The position numbers were made by a program, and so were the translations under genes. A stretch of DNA of 64,000 bases from NCBI RefSeq assembly GCF_020096995.1, contig NZ_CP083692.1, positions 1,240,001-1,304,000 of the forward strand, written 5' to 3'. Every line of letters begins with the position of its first letter. Within the stretch, counting starts at the first letter, position 1. The notes beneath the pieces are model-generated. The model was not told the DNA's origin and made no database searches. It was given only the letters and a program-made list of their open reading frames with translations. Shown here one piece after another: positions 44,505-52,892 of this stretch. The DNA is from Leucobacter sp. Psy1 (GTDB taxonomy: Bacteria > Actinomycetota > Actinomycetes > Actinomycetales > Microbacteriaceae).

Positions 44505-45647
44505 CTACAGCGTGTTGCCGAGCTTGAAGCCCTGCTCCTCGCCGTCCGACCGCGTGTACGAGAAGCCGTCCGCGCCGATCGTCACCTCCATCTCGGAGTC
44601 GTCGGTGCGGGCGACGACGGGCTGGGGGTTGCCGTCGAGATCGAGCACGAGCGATCCGTCCGTGTACCAGGACGGCACCACAGGGTTGCCCCACCAGTCG
44701 CGGCGCTGATTGTCGTGCACATCCCAGGTGACGACCGGGTTGTCGGGATCGCCGGTGTAGTAGTCCTGCGTGTACACCTCGACGCGGTGCCCGTCCGGAT
44801 CGCGGAGGTACAGGTAGAACGCGTTCGAGACGCCGTGCCTGCCAGGGCCGCGCTCGATGCTGTCCGACCTGCGCAGCGATCCGAGCTTGTCGCAGATGGC
44901 GAGGATGTTGTGCTTCTCGTGCGTCGCGAAGCACACGTGGTGCATGCGCGGGCCGTCACCACCGGTCATGGCCGTGTCGTGCACGGTCGGCTTGCGCCGC
45001 ATCCAGGCCGCGTAGACGGTGCCCTCGTGATCCTGAATGTCCTCGGTCACCCGGAATCCGAGATTCTGCATGAACCCGACCGCTCGCGGCACGTCTGGCG
45101 TGATCTGGTTGAAGTGGTCGAGGCGGACGAGCTCGCCCGGAATGTGGAGGTCGTAGCGCCACGACATCCGCTCCGTGTGCTCGGTCTGATAGAAGAACTC
45201 GTAGGGGAACCCGAGTGGATCCACCACCCGCACCGAGTCGCCGATGCCCTCGACGAAGCCGTCAGGGTTGCGGCGCACCTCGCAGCCGAGCTCCTCGTAG
45301 AACGCGACCGCGAGATCGAGATCCTCGGGGCTCCGCACCCGGTACGAGAATGCCGCGACGGCCGCGACCGGGCCCTTGCGGAGGATCAGGTTGTGGTGGA
45401 TGAACTCCTCCGTCGAACGGAGGTAGATCGCCTCGTCGTTCTCGGTCGTCACGTACAGCCCGAGTACGTCCACGTAGAACTCGCGCGACGCGGCGAGATC
45501 CGTGACGATGAGCTCCATGTACGCGCAGCGAAGGATGTCGGGGGCGGGCGAGGTCGCCTTCGGGATCGGGTTCGCCGACTCGATCGGGGCTTCCTTCGTC
45601 ACCCAGAATCCGGCGGACTGCTTGTCGGCATCGTTGAGCTTGGCCAT
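44505..45647 (-). CDS. hpaD: Homoprotocatechuate (3,4-dihydroxyphenylacetate) 2,3-dioxygenase
   Basis: This 380-aa vicinal-oxygen-chelate extradiol dioxygenase resembles the Arthrobacter and Brevibacterium HPCD type. The two-His-one-carboxylate site is visible: His in RLDHFNQITPD (His155 in the Brevibacterium enzyme), His in HHVCFATHEKHN (His214) and Glu in GHRVEVYTQDYY (Glu267). It cleaves the ring next to the diol to give 5-carboxymethyl-2-hydroxymuconic semialdehyde. The ATG at 45647 has AAAGGGAA upstream. It lies 11 nt after the next pathway gene and is last in the operon. Confidence 0.95.
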   Translation of the reverse strand: MAKLNDADKQSAGFWVTKEAPIESANPIPKATSPAPDILRCAYMELIVTDLAASREFYVDVLGLYVTTENDEAIYLRSTEEFIHHNLILRKGPVAAVAAFSYRVRSPEDLDLAVAFYEELGCEVRRNPDGFVEGIGDSVRVVDPLGFPYEFFYQTEHTERMSWRYDLHIPGELVRLDHFNQITPDVPRAVGFMQNLGFRVTEDIQDHEGTVYAAWMRRKPTVHDTAMTGGDGPRMHHVCFATHEKHNILAICDKLGSLRRSDSIERGPGRHGVSNAFYLYLRDPDGHRVEVYTQDYYTGDPDNPVVTWDVHDNQRRDWWGNPVVPSWYTDGSLVLDLDGNPQPVVARTDDSEMEVTIGADGFSYTRSDGEEQGFKLGNTL

Positions 45648-45658
45648 CGTCGTTCCCT

Positions 45659-47155
45659 TTACTTGCCTGCGCCGAACTTCGGCGAATGCGCCTCGTTCAG
45701 TGTGATGTGCACCGCCTGCTGGTCGGTGTAGAAGTCGATCGAGCGGTAGCCGCCCTCGTGGCCGAGGCCTGACGCCTTCACGCCGCCGAACGGGGTCCGC
45801 AGGTCGCGCACGTTGTTCGAATTCAGCCACACCATGCCCGCCTCGACCGACTGCGAGAAGTTGTGAGCGCGCTTGAGATCGGATGTCCAGATGTACGCGG
45901 CGAGGCCGTACTTGGTGTTGTTGGCGAGCGCCAAGGCCTCTTCGTCGGTGTCGAACGGGGTGATCGCGACGACGGGGCCGAAGATCTCCTCCTGGAAGAT
46001 GCGGGCGTCCGGCGCGACGTCTGCGAAGACGGTCGGGGAGACGTAATTGCCGCGCTCGAAGCCCTCCGGGCGACCGCCGCCCGCGACCAGCCGGCCCTCC
46101 TGCTTGCCGATCTCGACGTAGCTCATGACCTTGTCGTAGTGCTCGGGGTGTACGAGCGCACCGACCTCGGTGGCAGGGTCGGACGGTTCGCCGACGACGA
46201 CGTTCTTGGCGCGCTCAGCGTACCGTTCCACGAACTCGTCGTAGATGTCGCGCTGCACGAGGATCCGGCTGCCGGCGGTGCAGCGCTCGCCGTTCAGACT
46301 GAAGACGCCGAACACTGTGGCGTCGATCGCCGAGTCGAGGTCGGCATCGGCGAAGACGACGGCGGGGCTCTTGCCACCCAGCTCCATCGAGAGGCCCTTC
46401 AGGTACGGCGCCGCGTTGGCGAAGATCAGCTGCCCGGTGCTGCTCTCTCCGGTGAACGAGATGAGGGGAACGTCAGGGTGCTTCACGAGCGCGTCGCCGG
46501 CTGCCTCACCGAGACCGTTCACGAGGTTGAACACGCCGTCGGGCACGCCCGCCTCGCGGAAGATCTCGGCCCAGAGGGACGCCGACAGAGGGGTGAACTC
46601 GGCCGGCTTCAGCACGACAGTGTTGCCGGTCGCGAGCGCCGGGCCGAGCTTCCACGACTCGAGCATGAACGGGGTGTTCCACGGCGTGATCAGTCCGGCG
46701 ACGCCGATCGGCTTGCGGTTCACGTAGTTCATCTGGCGGCCCGGCACCTTGAAGGCGTCATCGTGCTGCGCGACGATGAGGTCGGCGAAGAACCGGAAGT
46801 TCTCGGCGGCTCGTCTGGCCTGCCCCTTGGCCTGCGTGATCGGGAGGCCCGAATCGAAGCTCTCGAGCTCGGCGAGCTGCGCATCGCGCGACTCGACGAT
46901 GTCGGCGATCTTGTGCAGCACGCGCGAGCGCTCGCGCGGCAGCATCTTCGGCCACGGTCCGTCGTCGAAAGCGCGCTTCGCTGCGGCGACGGCGGCGTCG
47001 ATGTCGGCCTGCTGGCCGGCGGCGGCCTGGATGTACGTCTCGTTCGTGACGGGGTTCAAGACGTCGAACGTCTCACCGCCGATGGAGTCGACGAGCGCAC
47101 CGTCGATGAAGTGCTGGATCTTCTCGGGCAGCCCTGCGGGCGTCTGCTGGGTCAT
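45659..47155 (-). CDS. hpaE: 5-Carboxymethyl-2-hydroxymuconate semialdehyde dehydrogenase
   Basis: The 498-aa NAD-dependent aldehyde dehydrogenase has TPWNTPFMLE in the cofactor domain, the Glu of MELGGKSP, the catalytic Cys in NGERCTAGSR and the C-terminal segment PFGGVKASGLGHEGG. The RIxKPE-like and SFDSGLPI patterns are those of HpaE proteins. It oxidises the HpaD ring-cleavage product. It lies between the GntR regulator and hpaD in one transcript. Confidence 0.93.
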   Translation of the reverse strand: MTQQTPAGLPEKIQHFIDGALVDSIGGETFDVLNPVTNETYIQAAAGQQADIDAAVAAAKRAFDDGPWPKMLPRERSRVLHKIADIVESRDAQLAELESFDSGLPITQAKGQARRAAENFRFFADLIVAQHDDAFKVPGRQMNYVNRKPIGVAGLITPWNTPFMLESWKLGPALATGNTVVLKPAEFTPLSASLWAEIFREAGVPDGVFNLVNGLGEAAGDALVKHPDVPLISFTGESSTGQLIFANAAPYLKGLSMELGGKSPAVVFADADLDSAIDATVFGVFSLNGERCTAGSRILVQRDIYDEFVERYAERAKNVVVGEPSDPATEVGALVHPEHYDKVMSYVEIGKQEGRLVAGGGRPEGFERGNYVSPTVFADVAPDARIFQEEIFGPVVAITPFDTDEEALALANNTKYGLAAYIWTSDLKRAHNFSQSVEAGMVWLNSNNVRDLRTPFGGVKASGLGHEGGYRSIDFYTDQQAVHITLNEAHSPKFGAGK

Positions 47156-47191
47156 GGTGTTGCTCCCTGGTGTGTGCGGATGCTGGTGCGG

Positions 47192-47890
47192 TCAGGCGGC
47201 GTCGGTGCCGCGGGTCTGGTGGTGTCTGTCGGGTGAGTCGTGCCGGGGCGACTGCCGCGCGAGCACGGCGTCGAGCGTGGCGGTGCGGTGCGCGCGTGCG
47301 CAGAGCTCGACCTCGATCGCCGGGGCTCCCGCCTCGATGAGGGCGAGGATCTGCTCGTGCTCGGCGACCGACTCGTGCGCGCGGCCGGGGACGAAGCTGA
47401 AGGAGGAGTCGCGCAGCACGCGCATCCGGTTCCAGCCGCGATGGACGAGGTCGAGGATATGGGGGTTCGGGCACGACTCGAAGAGCACGCTGTGGAACTC
47501 GAGGTTCAGCTCGGTGAATCGGTGCGGCTCGAAGTCGGCGAGGGTCTGCCGCATCGTCTCGTTGATCGCCCGAGCCCGGGCGATCTGCTCGGCGCTGATG
47601 GCCGGAGCCGCGAGCGCCGTCGCCGAGCCCTCGACCAGGGCGAGGGTCTGCATGGTGTACAGGTACTCGGTCTCCTGAATGAGGGCCACCTGAGCACCCA
47701 CGTTGCGCTCGAACGTGACGAGGCCCTCGGCCTCGAGCCGTCGGATCGCCTCGCGCACCGGTACGACCGACATGTCGAGTTCGGAGGCGATCGAGGCCAG
47801 CACGAGCCGGAAGCCTGGCACGTACGTGCCGTCGTCGATCCGCTCGCGGAGGACCCGGTAGGCGCGCTGCGACTTCGACTCGGTGCTCAT
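47192..47890 (-). CDS. GntR-family (FCD) regulator of the hpa operon
   Basis: The 232-aa protein has a winged helix at about 6-72 (SQRAYRVLRERID, MSVVPVREAIRRLEAEG) and an FCD domain at about 78-215. It is the third-last gene of the hpa operon and overlaps the FAH-RraA stop by 4 nt (ATGA). It probably represses the operon and binds a pathway intermediate; the palindrome at 51093-51108 is the likely operator. The C-terminus has a His/Arg-rich tail. Confidence 0.9.
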   Translation of the reverse strand: MSTESKSQRAYRVLRERIDDGTYVPGFRLVLASIASELDMSVVPVREAIRRLEAEGLVTFERNVGAQVALIQETEYLYTMQTLALVEGSATALAAPAISAEQIARARAINETMRQTLADFEPHRFTELNLEFHSVLFESCPNPHILDLVHRGWNRMRVLRDSSFSFVPGRAHESVAEHEQILALIEAGAPAIEVELCARAHRTATLDAVLARQSPRHDSPDRHHQTRGTDAA

Positions 47891-49413
47891 GGCTTCGCGC
47901 CCGTGTGCCCGCCATCCGCGGTCTCGGCCTCGTACTGGGCCCGCCACTCGGCATTCATCGGAAAGAGTCCGTCGACGGGCGCGCCGCCCGCGACCTGCTC
48001 GGCGATCCACGCGTCCGCGCGCTCCTGCGCGGCGGCTTCTGTAGCGACTTCGGCGAGGAGGGCCGGCGGGATCACGATGACGCCGTCGCGGTCACCGAAG
48101 ATGATGTCTCCCGGTTGCACGGCCGCGCCGCCGCACCCGATCGTCACGTCGGTCTCCCAGGGCACGTGCCGTCGACCGAGCACACTGGGGTGCGCGCCCT
48201 GCGAGAAGACGGGAATGTCGAACTCCTGCACCGCGGCGAAATCGCGGACCCCGCCGTCGGTCACGATGCCCGCGGCGCCGCGCACCTGTGCCCGCAACGC
48301 GAGCACGTCGCCGACGGTGCCGGTGTCGCGCACGCCGCGGGCTTCGATGACGAGCACCTCGCCGGGGTTCACGGTGTCGAACGCGCGCTTCTGGGCGTTG
48401 AAACCGCCGCCGTGGGCCGTGAACAGATCGGGGCGGAAGGGGATGAAGCGGAGGGTCTTCGCGGGGCCGAGGATCCGGTCGCCCTCGTGGTTCGGGTGGA
48501 CGCCGTCGATGAAGATGTCCACGTAGCCGCGCTTTCGCAGCGCCGCAGAGACGGTGGCGACCGCCACGTCGGCGAGCAGGTCGCGGATCTCATCAGTGAG
48601 CGGCGAACCGGCGGGGTCATCGGCTCCCGCCGTTTCGGCGTCGAGGGCGGTCGCCCGACCCGCGGCGACCGCTGCGGCGTGCTCCTCGGCGCTGCCCCAA
48701 GCCTCGATGCGCTGCAGGTCGTCGACCTTCGGCCGGTTGCCGAAGTCGCCGAAGGCGTGCTCGCCCTGCGTGACGGTGGTGACGAGGCGACCGCTCGTCG
48801 GTGCGCCTGCGGCGTGAGGGGCGTCGACCTCGACCTCGACGACGTCGCCGGGGAGGACGACCGAGGACCCGGCCGGGGTGCCGGTGAGGATCACGTCGCC
48901 GGTTTCGAGCGTCATGTGCTGCGACAGGTCGGCGACGAGCTGTCCGAAGGGGAACTCGAGGGTGTCGGACGTGTCCTCCTGGACCAGTACGCCGTTGACC
49001 CAGGTGCGCACCCGCCAGTCGCCCTCGCCGATGCCGTCCGTCGGGATCGCGACCGGGCCGATCGGCGTGTAGCCGTCTCCACCCTTGTTGCGCACGTTCG
49101 ATCCCTTGTCCGCGGCGCGGAGGTCGTAGAGTCCGAGGTCGTTGGCTGCGGTGACCTGCGCGACGTGCGCCCACCCCTGGTCGGGGGCGACCCAGCGGGC
49201 CGGCTTGCCGATCACCAGCGCGATCTCGCCCTCGAACGCGAGGAGCTCGGTGCCGGCCGGACGCTCGACGACGCCTCCGGTCGGCGCGAGCGAGGACGCG
49301 GGCTTGAAGAAATATGAGGGGAACTCGGGGGACCTGCCCCGCTGCGCGATGCGCGACGGGTAGTTCAGGTGCACGGCGATGATCTTGCCTGGCGTGTCGA
49401 TGCCGATGCTCAT
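47887..49413 (-). CDS. FAH isomerase fused to an RraA-like decarboxylase domain
   Basis: This 508-aa fusion has a fumarylacetoacetate-hydrolase-family domain at about 1-235 (FEGEIALVIGK metal ligands, SNVRNKGGDGYTPIGP, LTGTPAGSS) and an RraA-like domain at about 275-490 (GIVTDGGVRD, GDRDGVIVIP). In the enteric homoprotocatechuate pathway one HpaG protein with two FAH domains does the OPET decarboxylation and HHDD isomerisation. Here the second FAH domain is replaced by RraA, a family that includes oxaloacetate decarboxylase and HMG/CHA aldolase. The gene's position between hpaI and hpaE supports this assignment. A linker rich in Ala and Asp joins the halves. Confidence 0.88.
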   Translation of the reverse strand: MSIGIDTPGKIIAVHLNYPSRIAQRGRSPEFPSYFFKPASSLAPTGGVVERPAGTELLAFEGEIALVIGKPARWVAPDQGWAHVAQVTAANDLGLYDLRAADKGSNVRNKGGDGYTPIGPVAIPTDGIGEGDWRVRTWVNGVLVQEDTSDTLEFPFGQLVADLSQHMTLETGDVILTGTPAGSSVVLPGDVVEVEVDAPHAAGAPTSGRLVTTVTQGEHAFGDFGNRPKVDDLQRIEAWGSAEEHAAAVAAGRATALDAETAGADDPAGSPLTDEIRDLLADVAVATVSAALRKRGYVDIFIDGVHPNHEGDRILGPAKTLRFIPFRPDLFTAHGGGFNAQKRAFDTVNPGEVLVIEARGVRDTGTVGDVLALRAQVRGAAGIVTDGGVRDFAAVQEFDIPVFSQGAHPSVLGRRHVPWETDVTIGCGGAAVQPGDIIFGDRDGVIVIPPALLAEVATEAAAQERADAWIAEQVAGGAPVDGLFPMNAEWRAQYEAETADGGHTGAKP

Positions 49414-49437
49414 GTCTGTGGTTCCTCCGGGTCGTGG

Positions 49438-50289
49438 TCAGTAGGACGGGCGCGGTGCGCTCGTCCGATCCTGGTCGGCTGCGTCCGCTTCGTCAGTGCG
49501 TGGCGCGGTGAAGCGGTCGGCGAGGGTTTCGGTCTGTCTCGCGAGGATCGCCACGTCCGCGCCGACGGCGACGAAGTCGGCGCCCGCGGCGAGGTAGCGT
49601 TCGGCGTCCTCCGGTACGAAGGCGTTCACGCCGACGGGCACGCCGGCGGCGTTCGCGGCGCGGATCGCGGTGAGTACGGCCTCGACGACGTCGGGGTGCC
49701 CCTGCTGGCCGAGGAACCCCATGGAGGCGGCGAGATCCGACGGGCCCACGAACACGGCGTCGATACCGTCGACCGCGAGAATGCGCTCGACATCGGCGAT
49801 CGCGGCGGCCGATTCGATCTGCACCGTGAGGCTGATGGTCTCGCTCGCGCGCCCGAGGTAGCCATCGACCCGGTTCCAGCGTGCGGATCGTGCGAGCGCC
49901 GACCCGACCCCGCGCACACCGCCGTGCGGCCCGCCCGGATAGCGCACCGCTCGCACGACCTCGGCGGCCTGCTCAGCGGAGTCGACCATCGGGATAAGGA
50001 GGTTCTGGGCGCCGAGGTCGAGCACCTGCTTGATCGTGACCGGGTCCCCGAACGGCGGCCGCACGACGGGAGCGACGGGGTACGCAGACATGGCGTGCAA
50101 CTGCGCCAGTATCGATTCGAGACCGTTGGGGGAGTGCTCGGCATCGAGCAGCACCCAGTCGATGCCGCTGCCGGCGACGATCTCGGCGGCGACCGCGCTG
50201 CCCGAGCAGACCCACAGGCCCGCAAGCGGACGGTCAGCGGAGCGGATACGGGAGACGAACGTCTCGGGCAGGGTCAGATGAACCGGCAT
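49438..50289 (-). CDS. hpaI: 4-Hydroxy-2-oxoheptane-1,7-dioate aldolase
   Basis: HpaI splits the last pathway intermediate to pyruvate and succinic semialdehyde. The 283-aa class II aldolase has the catalytic His in LLDAEHSPNGLE, the metal ligands in VQIES and GPSDLAASMG, and PMVDSAEQAAEVVRA. It ends with an Ala/Asp/Arg-rich tail of about 30 residues that the family lacks. Its start overlaps the hpaH stop by 16 nt. It precedes the FAH-RraA fusion by 24 nt. Confidence 0.92.
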   Translation of the reverse strand: MPVHLTLPETFVSRIRSADRPLAGLWVCSGSAVAAEIVAGSGIDWVLLDAEHSPNGLESILAQLHAMSAYPVAPVVRPPFGDPVTIKQVLDLGAQNLLIPMVDSAEQAAEVVRAVRYPGGPHGGVRGVGSALARSARWNRVDGYLGRASETISLTVQIESAAAIADVERILAVDGIDAVFVGPSDLAASMGFLGQQGHPDVVEAVLTAIRAANAAGVPVGVNAFVPEDAERYLAAGADFVAVGADVAILARQTETLADRFTAPRTDEADAADQDRTSAPRPSY

Positions 50290-51059
50290 GTCACCGCCCC
50301 CAGCGTGCCGTAGTCGGCGTGAACGGTGTCTCCGCGCTCGACCCACATCGGCCGCGTGAAGGAGCCGGCGAGGATGATCTCGCCCGCATCGAGTGACTGT
50401 CCGTGCTGGGCGAGCTTGTTGGCGAGCCAGGCGACGCCCATCGCCGGGTGGCCGAGCACGGCGCCAGCGACACCGGATTCTTCGATCGTCTCGTTGCGGG
50501 AGAGGAGTGCAGAGGCCCACCGCAGGTCGAGCCCGTCCGGGCGCACGGGCCGGCCCCCGAGGACCATGGCGCCCATTGCGGCGTTGTCGCTGATCGTATC
50601 GACGATCGTCCGCCCTTCCATTTCGAGGTGCGAGTTCAGCACCTCGAGGGCGGGAACGACGTAGTCGGTGGCGTTGAGGACGTCGAAGATCGTCGTGCCG
50701 GGCCCGGAGAGCGGCTTCGCGAGGACGAACGCGAGCTCGACCTCGATGCGCACATTCGAGAAGCGGTCGAACTCGAGGGCGGTCCCGGATTCGACGACCA
50801 TATCGTCGTGGATCACTCCGTAGTCGGGTTCGGTGATCCCGGTCGCGACCTGCATGACCTTCGAGGTGAGACCGATCTTGTGTCCCACCAGGCGAGCCCC
50901 CTGCGCGATGCGCCGGTCGGACCAGAGCTTCTGGATCGCGTAGGAGTCGTCGATCGTCATGTCGGGGTACCGCTGCGTCAGGCGGGGCAGGACAGCCCGC
51001 TCGCGATCGGCCCGGACGAGTTCGTCGGCGATGGTCTCGATCTGCGTCTCGGTGAGCAC
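50274..51059 (-). CDS. hpaH: 2-Oxohept-3-enedioate hydratase
   Basis: HpaH adds water to 2-oxohept-3-ene-1,7-dioate. The 261-aa protein is of the MhpD/HpaH hydratase group, with GHKIGLTS, EVELAFVLAKPL, VPALEVLNSH and DTISDNAAMGAMVLG. The GTG start has GGAG upstream. It is the first gene of the operon, directly downstream of the probable operator/promoter. Confidence 0.92.
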   Translation of the reverse strand: MLTETQIETIADELVRADRERAVLPRLTQRYPDMTIDDSYAIQKLWSDRRIAQGARLVGHKIGLTSKVMQVATGITEPDYGVIHDDMVVESGTALEFDRFSNVRIEVELAFVLAKPLSGPGTTIFDVLNATDYVVPALEVLNSHLEMEGRTIVDTISDNAAMGAMVLGGRPVRPDGLDLRWASALLSRNETIEESGVAGAVLGHPAMGVAWLANKLAQHGQSLDAGEIILAGSFTRPMWVERGDTVHADYGTLGAVTCRFI

Positions 51060-51081
51060 AGGGCCTCCGTCTCCTCAATGA

Positions 51082-51108
51082 ATACGTATCTGAGATCGTA
51101 TATGATCT
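51082..51108. promoter_or_regulatory. Palindromic operator in the hpaH divergent promoter
   Basis: AGATCGTATATGATCT (51093-51108) is a near-perfect palindrome with 5-bp arms exactly matched and a TATA-like core. A second, ATACGTAT, lies at 51082-51089. Such AT-cored palindromes are typical of FCD-type GntR regulators. It lies about 25-50 bp before the hpaH start and 125 bp before the divergent oxidase gene. Confidence 0.6.
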
Positions 51109-51233
51109 GCTGGCATTGCGCTAGGGGTGATGGCAGCATCGCGCTCGGGGCTGAGGGGCGCCTCCGTATGGAGCCCCCGCCATCTCGCGAGGACAGTGTG
51201 GACCCCTATACTCGACGCAACGAAAGGGGTGCC

Positions 51234-52586
51234 ATGGGTCCGACCGCGCTCGACGACCTGCGCGAGCGGCTGGGAGCCGCCGTGCTCACCGATGCGGAGG
51301 CGATGGCGCCGTATGCGCGCGACACGTCCAGGGCCGCGCCCGAGGGCTCGCCCGTCGCCGTCGTGCTCGCTGAGACTACGGACCAGGTGTCGGCCGCGCT
51401 GGCGTGGGCCACCGCCCACCGGGTCCCCGTTTCCGTGCGCGGTGCGGGTACCGGGCTCGCCGGAGGAGCGGTCGGATACCGGGACGGGCTCGTCGTCTCG
51501 CTCGAGCGGATGAACCGGATCATCGCGATCGACCCAGCGAACCGTCTCGCCGATGTCGAACCGGGAGTGATCACGGCCGAGCTCGACCGTGCAGCGCACG
51601 AGCACGGGCTCTTCTTCCCGCCGGACCCCGCCAGCGCCCGCATCTCGACGGTCGGAGGCAACATCGCGACGAACGCGGGGGGACTGCGGTGCGTCGCGCA
51701 CGGGGTCACCACCGACTCGGTCGCCGGACTCGAGGTGGTCCTGGCTGACGGGCGCGTCATGCGCACTGGGGGCCGCACCATCAAGGACGTCACCGGGCTC
51801 GATCTCACGAGCCTCTTCACGGGATCCGAAGGCACGCTCGGCGTCATCACGCGCGCCACCGTCCGACTGAAGCCGGTGCCCGAGGGGGAGCCGCGCACAT
51901 TCCGCGCGAGCTTCGCGAGGATCGAGGACGCCGGTGCCGCCGTTGCAGCCATCGTCTCCGGTCCGGCGAGGCCCGAGGTGCTCGAGCTTCTCGATGCGCT
52001 GAGCGTGGAGATCATCGAGTCGTTCCACCCGAGTGGCCTGCCCCTCGGTGATGCGGCGATCCTCGTCGGTCAAACGGTGGGCCCGCGAGCCGCCGACGAT
52101 GCCGCGGCGATCCTCGCGGTCTGCGCGGCGCACGGCAGCGTGGCCTCGGAGATATCGGAGACCGACACGCTCCTCGAAGCACGCCGGCTCTCGAACCCGG
52201 CGCTCAACGCACGTGGCCTGCGCGTGTCCTGCGACGTGGGCGTGCCCATCGCTGCGCTCGCCGAGATGTTCCTCGGAGTGGAGTCGGTCGCGCGCGAGCA
52301 CGGCCGCCGCGTCTCGACGGTCGCGCACGCCGGCGACGGCAACCTGCACTGCACCGTCGAAGCAGGCGAGTCCGCCGACGAGTACGCGGCCGCTGAAGCG
52401 GTGATCGACGACATCACCCGACTCGCGCTCACCCTCAACGGCACCGTCACCGGCGAGCACGGCATCGGCTCGGTGAAGCGGCACGAACTCGGGTGGCAGC
52501 TCGATGAGACCGCGATCGACGTGCAGCGGGCGATCAAGCGCGCACTGGACCCCGAGGGAATCCTGACGCCCGGCCGGGGGATCTGA
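51234..52586 (+). CDS. FAD-linked 2-hydroxyacid oxidase/dehydrogenase (GlcD/DLD-like)
   Basis: The 450-aa flavoprotein has the FAD_binding_4 domain at about 35-215 (VPVSVRGAGTGLAGGAVGY, STVGGNIATNAGG) and a C-terminal catalytic domain with HAGDGNLHC and GEHGIGSVK, as in D-lactate, glycolate and D-2-hydroxyglutarate dehydrogenases. The ATG at 51234 has AAAGGGG upstream and TATACT at 51207-51212 as -10. It is divergent from hpaH, so it may supply a 2-oxoacid to aromatic catabolism, such as from D-mandelate or an aryl-lactate. The substrate is unknown. Confidence 0.88.
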   Translation: MGPTALDDLRERLGAAVLTDAEAMAPYARDTSRAAPEGSPVAVVLAETTDQVSAALAWATAHRVPVSVRGAGTGLAGGAVGYRDGLVVSLERMNRIIAIDPANRLADVEPGVITAELDRAAHEHGLFFPPDPASARISTVGGNIATNAGGLRCVAHGVTTDSVAGLEVVLADGRVMRTGGRTIKDVTGLDLTSLFTGSEGTLGVITRATVRLKPVPEGEPRTFRASFARIEDAGAAVAAIVSGPARPEVLELLDALSVEIIESFHPSGLPLGDAAILVGQTVGPRAADDAAAILAVCAAHGSVASEISETDTLLEARRLSNPALNARGLRVSCDVGVPIAALAEMFLGVESVAREHGRRVSTVAHAGDGNLHCTVEAGESADEYAAAEAVIDDITRLALTLNGTVTGEHGIGSVKRHELGWQLDETAIDVQRAIKRALDPEGILTPGRGI

Positions 52587-52892
52587 GCGTCGCCAACGTC
52601 GCACCTGTGCCTGGTGTCGCACCTGTGCCTCACTGAGACCGCAGTAAGTCGGGTCACACTCGCGGTGAATCCCAACTATGTGCATTCTCGGCGAGTTCCG
52701 GCTTCAGTGGGGAGGTCGCCGGACTCTTCGCAGTTCCGGCGGCCGGGTATCCCGCAAAGCTGCGGTTGACTCGCCCCGCAGTCCATTTGACTCAGGGCGA
52801 CCACCCCCGCGGCGGCACTCGACCCGAGCGGCGAGTGCTGCCAGGCTGGTGCCGTCGATGCGGCAACGGTGCCGTGCGTGGAAGGAGTTCTT
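52587..52892. other. 306-bp intergenic region with tandem 15-bp repeats
   Basis: This gap between the FAD-linked oxidase and GMC oxidoreductase genes holds two copies of a 15-bp sequence (next entry), two TTGACT hexamers at 52766-52771 and 52787-52792 without clear matching -10 boxes, and a GAAGGAG ribosome site for the next gene. No coding sequence is convincing. Confidence 0.6.
52598..52630 (+). repeat. Two direct copies of GTCGCACCTGTGCCT
   Basis: The 15-bp sequence occurs at 52598-52612 and 52616-52630, separated by GGT, and the second copy is followed by CACTGAGAC. Tandem GTCGCAC...CTGAGAC sequence recalls ends of IS481-type elements of actinobacteria, so this may be a remnant; no transposase is present. 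Confidence 0.6.
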
